Assembly: GCF_900141785.1 (NCBI RefSeq)
Contig: NZ_FQYP01000005.1
Coordinates: forward strand, 248,001 to 312,000
Source: Aquimarina spongiae
GTDB taxonomy: Bacteria > Bacteroidota > Bacteroidia > Flavobacteriales > Flavobacteriaceae
DNA: 64,000 bases
Direction of reading: 5' to 3'
This document shows, piece after piece, positions 26,707-34,649 of the stretch. The notes beneath the pieces are model-generated. The model was not told the DNA's origin. It worked only from the letters and a program-made list of their open reading frames with translations, and did no database searches. Every line of letters starts with the position of its first letter. Positions within the stretch are counted from its first letter, which is position 1. A program made the position numbers and the translations under genes.

Positions 26707-27852
26707 TTAGATTTTTGTCCATGAAGCATTATTGTTACTACTCTCTACAGCTGCGTAGATAAATTTCATTCCACGTACACCGTCTTTTACGGTTGGGAAA
26801 TCTGGAGAAGCTGATTGCGATTGGTTATTTTTTACGTTGAGTAACTCTTGGGCAAAGCTTCTGTACATTGTGGCAAAACCTTCTAGATATCCTTCAGGAT
26901 GTCCTGCAGGTATACGTACATAATCAGAGGATTCAGGATACCCTCCATTACCTCCTGGGGTGAATATTTGCTTGGTGTTTTCTAACCAACGTACAGTGAG
27001 TTCATTTGGATTTTCCTGATACCATTCGATACTTCCTTTGGTACCATATACTTTTACCCCTAAGTTATTTTCCTCACCAGTAGCGATTTGTGAGAAGGTC
27101 ATCACTCCCTTAGCGCCATTATCAAATCGCAATAAGATATTGCCATCATCGTCCAGTGTCCTGCCTTCTCCAAAAGCAGAAAGATCTGCGGCTAATTCTT
27201 CAATTTGTAGTCCTGTGATATATTCAACTAGATTTTCGGCATGAGTGCCGATATCACCCAGAGCGCCTCCGATTCCAGATTTTTTGGGATCCACTCTCCA
27301 GGCCGCTTGTTTCTGACCTGTTTTTTCTACAGAGGTGGCTAACCAGCCCTGTAGGTATTGTGCACAAACTTTACGGAGATCTCCCAAATCTCCTTTGGCA
27401 ATCATCGCTTTGGCCTGCTTTACCATCGGATAGCCGGTATAGTTATGCGTAAGTGCAAAAACTTTTCCTGAAGAATGAACTATTTTCTCTAGTTCCAAAG
27501 CTTCATCCAAAGTTAGTGTCATTGGTTTATCACAAATTACATGAAAACCATGTTCCAGTGCCATTTTTGCAGGCGGGAAATGCATATGGTTGGGAGTTAC
27601 AATAGAGACGAAATCCATTCGTTCTTCTTCAGGAAGTTTGGCTTCTTCAAGAATCATCTCTTCAAAACTACCGTAAGCACGTTCTTTTGGGATTCCTAAA
27701 GCCTCGGCAGAAGCTAAGCTTTTTTCGGTACTACTAGAAAAAGCTCCACACACAAGATCAATCATTCCATCAATACTTGCAGCCTTACGATGTACATCTC
27801 CTATAAACGAACCAATGCCACCGCCTACCATTCCCATTTTGAGTCGGGTCAT
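26707..27852 (-). CDS. Gfo/Idh/MocA family oxidoreductase
   Basis: Protein of 381 residues. The N-terminal Rossmann fold shows MVGGGIGSFIGDVHRKAA and the family motif HVICDKPMTLTLDEA around residue 110; the C-terminal alpha/beta domain has GIGGALGDIGTHAENLVEYITG. There is no signal peptide, so it is cytosolic and NAD(P)-dependent. In this operon it would reduce or oxidise a keto-sugar after uptake. It lies four bases from genes on both sides. Confidence 0.9.
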   Translation of the reverse strand: MTRLKMGMVGGGIGSFIGDVHRKAASIDGMIDLVCGAFSSSTEKSLASAEALGIPKERAYGSFEEMILEEAKLPEEERMDFVSIVTPNHMHFPPAKMALEHGFHVICDKPMTLTLDEALELEKIVHSSGKVFALTHNYTGYPMVKQAKAMIAKGDLGDLRKVCAQYLQGWLATSVEKTGQKQAAWRVDPKKSGIGGALGDIGTHAENLVEYITGLQIEELAADLSAFGEGRTLDDDGNILLRFDNGAKGVMTFSQIATGEENNLGVKVYGTKGSIEWYQENPNELTVRWLENTKQIFTPGGNGGYPESSDYVRIPAGHPEGYLEGFATMYRSFAQELLNVKNNQSQSASPDFPTVKDGVRGMKFIYAAVESSNNNASWTKI

Positions 27853-27856
27853 ATTA

Positions 27857-29086
27857 CTACTCTTTATATTCTATTTTTTCATTTTTAAAAAATACGGCAA
27901 ATAATACCAATACTACGGCGGCAAATATTGCAGGGAATGTCCAAATACTACTCCAATCATGTTGGCCATCACCGATAACATTGGCATCGGTTATTTTTCC
28001 TGCAACGTAAAAACCTACCAGCATTCCTACTCCGTATGTAGCCAGGGTTATTAGTCCTTGCGCAGCACTTTTCACTTTCTCACCGGCTTTACTATCCGTA
28101 TAGATTTGTCCGGAAACAAAGAAGAAATCATAACAAATACCGTGCATTGCTATTCCTATAATCAGCATAAAAGCCAATTCTCCTGAATTACCATATGCAA
28201 ACAATAAATATCGAATACCCCAAGCGAGCATTCCTACCAAAAGTGTTTTTTTAAAACCAAACCGTTTAAAGAAAAAGGGAAGTAATAACATAAATAACAC
28301 TTCTGAGGCCTGTCCAATGGTCATTTTACCCGTTGGATTCGGTACTTTGATCTCACTCAAAAATTGATTGGTATGTTGGTAATAAAAGGCTAACGGAATA
28401 CAAATCAGGACAGACGATAGGAAAAAGATCAGGAAATTGCGATCCTTGAGTAGTTTAAGTGCGTCTAGTCCTAAAATTTCGGATACGGTTATTTTTTGAT
28501 CCTTACTTACTTTGGGTGGAGTTTTAGGTAAGGTAAAACTAAAAACGCCCAAGAAAGCTGAGGCTATAGCAGTCATCAAAAACGTATTTTTAAGCATACC
28601 GCTAGCTATTCCCTCTTCAGAATCCCAATGAAAAGCGTAGCTTATCAATAGACCAGCCACAATCCATCCAATCGTACCAAAGACACGTACTAATGAGAAT
28701 TGTTTTGCAGGATCATTCATTTGATGAAAGGAAACCGAATTTACCAAGGCTAAAGTTGGCATATAAGCGATCATATACCCTAATACATAAGGGTAAAAAA
28801 CACCAAAATCGGTGGCATTGGCCATTTGATACATCAAAAATGCTCCGATCAAATGAAGTACTCCTAATATTTTTTCGGCATTAAAAAAGCGGTCTGCTAC
28901 CAATCCTATTATAAATGGAGCAATGATTGCGCCCCAGGATTGAGTAGAGTAGGCCATACCCGTTTCTATGTCTGAAGTTTTGAGTGTATTGGGTAAATAA
29001 CTCCCTAAAGTAACGAACCAACCACCCCAAATGAAGAATTCTAAAAACATCATCAAGGAAAGCTGAAATTGTGTGCTTTTTTTCAT
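27857..29086 (-). CDS. MFS transporter, NupG/nucleoside:H+ symporter-like
   Basis: Protein of 409 residues with about 12 membrane helices. MMFLEFFIWGGWFVTLGSYLP at the start and AFYYQHTNQFLSEI in the middle are typical of the nucleoside/proton symporter-like branch of MFS. In Bacteroidota such permeases are often encoded with sugar oxidoreductases and isomerases rather than nucleoside genes, so a sugar or keto-sugar is the more likely cargo here. It is the fifth gene of the operon, four bases from each neighbour. Confidence 0.85.
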   Translation of the reverse strand: MKKSTQFQLSLMMFLEFFIWGGWFVTLGSYLPNTLKTSDIETGMAYSTQSWGAIIAPFIIGLVADRFFNAEKILGVLHLIGAFLMYQMANATDFGVFYPYVLGYMIAYMPTLALVNSVSFHQMNDPAKQFSLVRVFGTIGWIVAGLLISYAFHWDSEEGIASGMLKNTFLMTAIASAFLGVFSFTLPKTPPKVSKDQKITVSEILGLDALKLLKDRNFLIFFLSSVLICIPLAFYYQHTNQFLSEIKVPNPTGKMTIGQASEVLFMLLLPFFFKRFGFKKTLLVGMLAWGIRYLLFAYGNSGELAFMLIIGIAMHGICYDFFFVSGQIYTDSKAGEKVKSAAQGLITLATYGVGMLVGFYVAGKITDANVIGDGQHDWSSIWTFPAIFAAVVLVLFAVFFKNEKIEYKE

Positions 29087-29090
29087 GAAC

Positions 29091-30089
29091 TTAGTTTAGC
29101 TTAGTTGAAAGATCAGTGAGTAAATCTCTTGTGGCAATAATTCCTTTTTCTTCACTTAATCGGTCTCCTTCATATTCTACCCCGATATACCCATCATATC
29201 CAGATTTTTTAATGATCTGAAGCATTTTCTTATAATCAATAGTGGTTTCTGCTCCGGTATCATCAAAATCATAGGATTTTGCGCTTACCGCCTTGGCAAA
29301 AGGCATCATTTCTTCTACACCTTGATATTTTGGATACTCTTTTACACATTTAGTTCCCCAGCGTTCGCCTCCTTCACGTTCTAAGCAAAAATTCCCAAAG
29401 TCAGGAAGTGTTCCACAATTAGGCATATTCACCTTTTCCATTACTTGAACCAAAAGTTCTGCATTCGAGGACAAATAACCATGATTTTCTACGATAACAT
29501 TGACATTCTTTGTCGCTGCATACTGTGATAATTTAGTTAATCCATCGACAGCTGCAACCAACCATTTTTCAGTTTCGTTGGTGCCAAATAGATTGACACG
29601 AATAGAGTGGCATCCTAAAAACTGAGCTGCATCTACCCATTTTTTATGATTTTCTACGGCTTTATCTCTATCAGCCTCGCTAACCACTGCCAGATCCCCT
29701 TCATGATCCACCATGATCATCAAATTTTGCATACCATGCTCATCACTTTTTGCTTTAAGTGCTTCGATAAGATTTTGCAAAGCTTTTTCAGGTTCTGGAT
29801 CTTTTTTGAGTTCTTCTGTATACAGCTGACTTACATATTCCAAACCTTCAAAACCAAGGTTTTTGGCTTTCTCTGCAAAATCCATAGGACTTAATTCTCC
29901 GGATTTAATAGCCTTATGAAGAGACCATTGTGCAAGAGATAATTTGAAAAACGGTTTTGCTTCTTCTTTCATTTCAACTACAGGTTCTTTTTCTTCTTGA
30001 GTTGCTACTTTATCATTCGTTTTTTCCTTGCAGGAATATGAAATCACCAAAAGCGAAAATAAGCCTATTCTAAAAATTGATTTGAACAT
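29091..30089 (-). CDS. Sugar phosphate isomerase/epimerase-like lipoprotein
   Basis: Protein of 332 residues with a lipoprotein signal (Cys20 in LVISYSC) and a charged linker, then a TIM barrel of the same superfamily as the cytosolic gene nearby (FKLSLAQWSLHKAI, AKNLGFEGLEYVS, NVIVENHGYLSS, TLPDFGNFC, GYIGVEYEGDRL). The conserved Glu, Asp, His and Glu metal ligands appear intact. Because it is exported, its substrate must be a periplasmic sugar, which fits epimerisation or elimination on a 3-keto-glycoside before uptake. Confidence 0.86.
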   Translation of the reverse strand: MFKSIFRIGLFSLLVISYSCKEKTNDKVATQEEKEPVVEMKEEAKPFFKLSLAQWSLHKAIKSGELSPMDFAEKAKNLGFEGLEYVSQLYTEELKKDPEPEKALQNLIEALKAKSDEHGMQNLMIMVDHEGDLAVVSEADRDKAVENHKKWVDAAQFLGCHSIRVNLFGTNETEKWLVAAVDGLTKLSQYAATKNVNVIVENHGYLSSNAELLVQVMEKVNMPNCGTLPDFGNFCLEREGGERWGTKCVKEYPKYQGVEEMMPFAKAVSAKSYDFDDTGAETTIDYKKMLQIIKKSGYDGYIGVEYEGDRLSEEKGIIATRDLLTDLSTKLN

Positions 30090-30116
30090 TGTATATCTAT
30101 TAGGTTTTGTTTTTAG

Positions 30117-30755
30117 TTATAGTGACCAGGCACGCCCTTGTGTCAATTTATCCAGATCATCACAGCCAACTTGCTCTCCTGGAACTGGCATATATGCCAA
30201 TACATCTTTTCCGATTTTTGCGCTGGTTTTAAATCCCCAAATGGATAAACCACGAACCCAGGATAGATAGGTGAAAATAAGAGCGTCTTCAGAAACTTTA
30301 TCCAGATCTTCAGGGCTAGTCATAGTTTCCAACTCCTTTTGGTAAGCCTCCTGTTGGTCTTTGGAAGCTCTAAGATATTTAGAGAGTAAAGCGTCATAAG
30401 TTTCTACCTTGATCTTCTTTACTGGATTTTCTTCACTTATTCCCAAGGTATTATTGACGATCCCTGCTATTTTTTTAAACAGCATGGCTTCTTCTTCCTC
30501 TGAAGCATTATTCACGTACCGATCTACGAACATCGGAACATTAAGCGCTTTGGCTCCGGGCATGTTTTCCGTTTCCGGAATGATGAGATCTACGAGTTGA
30601 TCCAGCACTTTTGCTTCATCTTCCGAAAGCAATTCGGGTGTCCAGGTGAGTTGGATCTCTCTGGTACAACTTTGTAGGATACTTAGCATTGTTGGTGTGG
30701 CCACCAATACTCCGGCGGATATTCCTATATTTTTTATGGCTTCTCTTCTTTTCAT
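30117..30755 (-). CDS. Gluconate 2-dehydrogenase subunit 3 family protein
   Basis: Protein of 212 residues. The N terminus, MKRREAIKNIGISAGV, resembles a twin-arginine signal, with a possible lipobox at Cys30 (LSILQSC). The body has LDQLVDLIIPETENMPGAKALNVPMFVD, the core of the gluconate-2-dehydrogenase subunit-3 family. In characterised enzymes this small subunit carries the folded FAD subunit across the membrane through Tat and is needed for activity. It starts ten bases after the GMC dehydrogenase gene, its partner. Confidence 0.87.
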   Translation of the reverse strand: MKRREAIKNIGISAGVLVATPTMLSILQSCTREIQLTWTPELLSEDEAKVLDQLVDLIIPETENMPGAKALNVPMFVDRYVNNASEEEEAMLFKKIAGIVNNTLGISEENPVKKIKVETYDALLSKYLRASKDQQEAYQKELETMTSPEDLDKVSEDALIFTYLSWVRGLSIWGFKTSAKIGKDVLAYMPVPGEQVGCDDLDKLTQGRAWSL

Positions 30756-30765
30756 AATAGTAGAA

Positions 30766-32457
30766 TTAAGCGTTTTTCAAGATTTGTTTTGCAGCATGAT
30801 CTGCAGCTCTGGCGGTAAATGCCATATAGGTCAAAGACGGGTTTACACAACTAGCAGAGGTCATGAAGGAACCATCTGTAACATATACATTAGGTACAGC
30901 ATGAATTTGATTGTGTTTGTTAAGAACAGAGGTCTTTGGATCGTGTCCCATTCTGGCAGTACCCATTTCATGAATACCTAATCCTATTCCTCCTATATCG
31001 TCACGCGGTTCGATGTCTTTAAATCCTGCTTTCTTAAGCATATCCATCGCTTGCTTGATCATATCTTTTCGCATTTCGATTTCATTTTCTTTAAATTCAG
31101 CATCAAACGTAACTGTAGGTAATCCCCATTCATCTAGCTTTTCATAATCCAAAGTCATTTTGTTCTCATGATAAGGGAGACATTCACCAAAACCGTTTAA
31201 TCCCATTCTCCATTTCCCAGGTTTAAGAATTTCCTCTTTCAATTCTTTCCCATATCCTAATTCGGCTACCATATCTTCCCAATCATGTCTGCTGGCACCT
31301 CCCTGAAAACCATATCCACGTTTAAAGGTTTCCTGATCGGTCTCTCCGCCAATATTTCTGAAACGAGGAATGTAAATTCCATTGGGTCTTCGTCCTTTAT
31401 AATATTTGTCTTCAAAACCGTCGAAGGTTCCATAAGCCCCAGCTTTAAAATGGTGATCCATGATATTATGTCCTAGCTCTCCAGAGTCATTTCCCATACC
31501 GTTTGGAAATCTTTCAGACTTAGACTGAAGTAAAATACTGGCAGATGCAATTGCCGAAGCACACAAAAAGATGACCTTGGCGGTATATTCAAACTTTTCT
31601 TTGGTTTCTGCATCGATTATTCTAACTCCAGTAGCTTTACCTGTTTTATCATCATACATTACTTCGTGAACGATAGAATGCGGTCTAAGGGTGAGGTTAC
31701 CGGTTCTTTCGGCTGCTGGTAGAGTCGAAGAGTTACTGCTGAAATAGGCTCCAAAAGGACATCCTCTCATACATCGATCCCGGAACTGACAGTTCATTCG
31801 ACCTTCAAAGGTTTTAGTGCCTGTGATGTGAGCAGATCTACCGATAGTCATTACCCGATCCCCGTAATTATCTGCGATATTTGATTTCAGATGTTCTTCT
31901 ACACAATTCAACTCCATTGGAGGGAGAAATTGGCCATCTGGTAATTGTTCTAATCCTAATTTCTCTCCGCTTACGCCTATGTATTCTTCAACTTTATCAT
32001 ACCAGGGAGCAATATCTTTGTAACGAACCGGCCAATCTACTGCAATACCTTCTTTTTTGTTTGCTTCAAAATCGATATCGCTCAGTCGATAACTTTGTCT
32101 TCCCCACATTAGTGATCTACCGCCTACATGATAGCCACGTATCCAATCAAAACGTTTGGTTTCGTTATAAGGGTGTTTTTTATCGTTTACAAAGAAATGT
32201 CGATGTGCTTTTGCAGTAACATATCCTGTTCTATGTTGTTTTTCTTGTTCTTTAATTTCTTCACGGGACGGTTGTCCTTTATAGTCGTAGTCCCACGGAT
32301 CATCGTTCATGGTGGGGTAATCTTCGATATGACGTACCATTCGTCCTCGTTCTAAGACAAGAGTTTTCAGTCCTTTTTCGCAAAGTTCTTTTGCTGCCCA
32401 ACCTCCAGTGATTCCTGTCCCTACTACGATTGCATCATATTGTGGTTCTGTTTGCAT
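30766..32457 (-). CDS. GMC family FAD-dependent dehydrogenase, large subunit
   Basis: Protein of 563 residues. The FAD-binding motif VVGTGITGGWAAKELCEKG starts at about residue 11, CMRGCPFGAYFSSNSS in the middle holds a Cys pair seen in gluconate/glucoside dehydrogenases, and the C-terminal GMC domain has HEMGTARMG and ASCVNPSLTYMAFTARAADHA with the catalytic His/Asn region. There is no signal peptide; export on the Tat-targeted subunit 3 is expected. It probably oxidises a sugar hydroxyl, C3 in the best fitting analogues, passing electrons to the neighbouring cytochrome c. Confidence 0.9.
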   Translation of the reverse strand: MQTEPQYDAIVVGTGITGGWAAKELCEKGLKTLVLERGRMVRHIEDYPTMNDDPWDYDYKGQPSREEIKEQEKQHRTGYVTAKAHRHFFVNDKKHPYNETKRFDWIRGYHVGGRSLMWGRQSYRLSDIDFEANKKEGIAVDWPVRYKDIAPWYDKVEEYIGVSGEKLGLEQLPDGQFLPPMELNCVEEHLKSNIADNYGDRVMTIGRSAHITGTKTFEGRMNCQFRDRCMRGCPFGAYFSSNSSTLPAAERTGNLTLRPHSIVHEVMYDDKTGKATGVRIIDAETKEKFEYTAKVIFLCASAIASASILLQSKSERFPNGMGNDSGELGHNIMDHHFKAGAYGTFDGFEDKYYKGRRPNGIYIPRFRNIGGETDQETFKRGYGFQGGASRHDWEDMVAELGYGKELKEEILKPGKWRMGLNGFGECLPYHENKMTLDYEKLDEWGLPTVTFDAEFKENEIEMRKDMIKQAMDMLKKAGFKDIEPRDDIGGIGLGIHEMGTARMGHDPKTSVLNKHNQIHAVPNVYVTDGSFMTSASCVNPSLTYMAFTARAADHAAKQILKNA

Positions 32458-32489
32458 AGTAAAAGATGATTTTGAGATTAATTAATTTT

Positions 32490-32981
32490 TTATTTCAAGG
32501 TTCTAAACCATTCTGCCATTGCTCTGGCTTCTTCTTCTGGGATATTTTGATTGATCATAAGTGTATTATTGTATTCCTTCAGAAGTGCCTTTGCAACCGG
32601 ATCTTTTTTTAGCATTTCATCAGGATTCATGATCATGTTCATTACCCATTCTGGGCTTCTTTTTTCATAAATACCTGCCATAGGTGGGCCGATAAATTTT
32701 TGAGAAGCTTTATGGCAAGCAACACATTTTGATTTGAATAGTGATTCTCCTTTTGTAGCGAGTTCTTGATTAATATCTTTTTCGAAAGTGATAGATTCAA
32801 TTGGTCCAACTCCTTTATTGTCTAACATTACGGGAGTTTTTTCGACTTCTTTTTTTACTTCGGTCTTTATATTGTTGTTTTTGGTACCAATGGTAATCGT
32901 TTGTTTTTCTTTTTTAGTTTCAGAACAGCTTGCAGCGATCAATAGGAATGCTATTCCTAGACTTCGATAAAATAATTTCAT
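32490..32981 (-). CDS. Cytochrome c lipoprotein
   Basis: Protein of 163 residues with a lipoprotein signal (Cys19 in LIAASC), a Lys/Thr-rich linker to about residue 65 and a class I cytochrome c domain: haem motif Cys86-Val-Ala-Cys89-His90, GPPMAGIYEKR, and a distal Met in the segment TLMINQNIPEEEARAMAEW. It is the first gene of the operon and the likely electron acceptor of the GMC dehydrogenase. Confidence 0.9.
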   Translation of the reverse strand: MKLFYRSLGIAFLLIAASCSETKKEKQTITIGTKNNNIKTEVKKEVEKTPVMLDNKGVGPIESITFEKDINQELATKGESLFKSKCVACHKASQKFIGPPMAGIYEKRSPEWVMNMIMNPDEMLKKDPVAKALLKEYNNTLMINQNIPEEEARAMAEWFRTLK

Positions 32982-33204
32982 AGTAATTCTTGTTTTCTTT
33001 TTACCCCTCTAGCTTATTAGAGAAGGGGATCGATGAAACATAGACAGAATAATTTCTAGATATTTTAGCAATCTTTAGGTTAATGTTGGGTATGTCTGGA
33101 GTATTGTCAAATTTATTGTGAAAACTTTACAGTATTTTTAACTTGTTGTGCATTTTTTTGCATTAAATTGTCTTCGATTTTGTTCTTTCAGATAATTTAA
33201 GAGT

Positions 33205-34089
33205 ATGAGAAAAGCTGCTTTTGAAAAGGTTGTTCCCCCAAAGGACTCCTCGTTTAAAGTATTCCATTGTAAAGCCTCTTTTGCTTCTTTTGAAGGGCGT
33301 TGGCATTTTCATCCTGAATACGAAATTGTATATCTACCCTCGGGAAGAGGCAAGCGTTTTATAGGTACAAGAATCAGTAGGTTTGAAGATGGAGATCTGA
33401 TTTTATTAGGGCCAAATATTCCTCATAATTGCTTTAATGTAGGGTTTGAATCTGAGGAGTATGAAGAGTACGTCATCCAATTCAATGGAGCAGACATTAA
33501 GGAAATGAGCAAGTACTTTAAAGAGTTTGGAGATATAGAGCACTTGTTAATTCAGGCAAATACCGGGTTGACGGTTAATTCTGATAAAAAGCATGAAATA
33601 GGCGCTTTGATCAAAGAAATGGTCGATCTTTCTCCGATAGAAAAATTATTACGATTATTTCATGTATTACATCAATTCGCTCAAGTAACTTATCAAAGTT
33701 TGGATGCAAGACAATATTTGGCCCTATCTGTTACTACTACCGAAAGAGTAAAGGATATCTACAAAATCATTCAGGAACAATATCAAACTAATATATCAAC
33801 GAGGCAAGTTGCCAATGAAATAGGAATGACAGAGAGTTCTTTTTGTAGATTTTTTCTCAAAAATACAGGTAAAACTTTTAAGCAAGCCCTAACCGAAGTC
33901 AGAGTTCAGAATGCATGCAACTTGTTGGTTAATACAGACAATACTATATCTAATATTGCTTTTGATTGTGGTTTTAATAGCCTTTCCCTTTTTAATAGAT
34001 TGTTTAAAAGAGTTGTTGATGATACACCAAATAGTTATCGTCAAAAGTATGTCAATCACCTTCAGGTTTCTATTCCTAAAATAGCTTAG
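33205..34089 (+). CDS. AraC family regulator with cupin sensor
   Basis: Protein of 294 residues. The N-terminal cupin has WHFHPEYEIVYLPSGRG and ILLGPNIPHNCFN, a typical sugar- or metal-binding arrangement. The C-terminal double helix-turn-helix has ISTRQVANEIGMTESSFCRFF and ISNIAFDCGFNSLSLFNRLF. It is divergent from the eight-gene keto-sugar operon across 223 bases and is therefore its probable regulator. Confidence 0.9.
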   Translation: MRKAAFEKVVPPKDSSFKVFHCKASFASFEGRWHFHPEYEIVYLPSGRGKRFIGTRISRFEDGDLILLGPNIPHNCFNVGFESEEYEEYVIQFNGADIKEMSKYFKEFGDIEHLLIQANTGLTVNSDKKHEIGALIKEMVDLSPIEKLLRLFHVLHQFAQVTYQSLDARQYLALSVTTTERVKDIYKIIQEQYQTNISTRQVANEIGMTESSFCRFFLKNTGKTFKQALTEVRVQNACNLLVNTDNTISNIAFDCGFNSLSLFNRLFKRVVDDTPNSYRQKYVNHLQVSIPKIA

Positions 34090-34125
34090 CTTCGTTTATA
34101 GATTCCTTTACTTTATTATTTTTTG

Positions 34126-34133
34126 TAATTTTG
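34126..34133 (+). promoter_or_regulatory. TAnnTTTG box of the copper-efflux operon
   Basis: TAATTTTG at 34126-34133 fits the -7 consensus exactly. It is only eight bases before the ATG of the HYC_CC_PP gene, so the leader would be very short. No clear -33 TTTG is present, which could mean an activator is needed. Confidence 0.4.
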
Positions 34134-34141
34134 TACCCTAC

Positions 34142-34558
34142 ATGAAGAGTTTTATTCAAAAAATATCGGCTGTTACTTTGGCATTGGTAGTCTTGTGCTC
34201 TACAATGTCATTTACGGTGAATATGCATTATTGTGGTAAAACTCTGGTGGATGTATCACTGTATAAAGAAGCCAAAACTTGTGAGATGGATATGATGGCA
34301 ACATCTAAGCATGAAACAAGTTTGATGAAGAAAATGGGATGCTGTACTGACAAAAAACTGCAAGTAGAAGGTCAGGATGAGCTCAAAACTTCTTTTGATA
34401 CATTTACATTGGATCAGCAATTATTTATTATTGCTTATTTAGAATCTTACCTGGATCTTTTTGAAGGTTTAGAAGAGCATATCATTCCGTTTAAAGAATA
34501 TCCACCACCGTTTCTGGTCAAGGATCTTCAGTTATTAAACGAAACTTTCCTTATTTGA
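34142..34558 (+). CDS. HYC_CC_PP family exported protein
   Basis: Protein of 138 residues with a signal peptide-like hydrophobic start (about 8-26). The three elements that name the family are visible: His29-Tyr-Cys31 (MHYCGK), a Cys-Cys pair in MGCCTDKK, and YPPPF near the C terminus. Other Met and Cys residues (CEMDMMATS) suggest soft-metal binding. In flavobacteria such genes stand directly ahead of CusA-type pumps, as here (gap of about 90 bases), so a role in periplasmic copper or silver handling is likely, though not proven for the family. Confidence 0.75.
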   Translation: MKSFIQKISAVTLALVVLCSTMSFTVNMHYCGKTLVDVSLYKEAKTCEMDMMATSKHETSLMKKMGCCTDKKLQVEGQDELKTSFDTFTLDQQLFIIAYLESYLDLFEGLEEHIIPFKEYPPPFLVKDLQLLNETFLI

Positions 34559-34649
34559 TGATTAAATAAATGTTCATAATGCTCTACAGTAAAAACTGTT
34601 AGAGCTTAAAGTGCTTTGCACAATGTTCAATTTGTTTAATCTTCAATTC

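Noticed and set aside
27857-29086. Nucleoside permease involved in nucleoside uptake
   Set aside because: The sequence type is NupG-like, but all seven other genes in the operon deal with sugars and redox; a nucleoside role has no support here.
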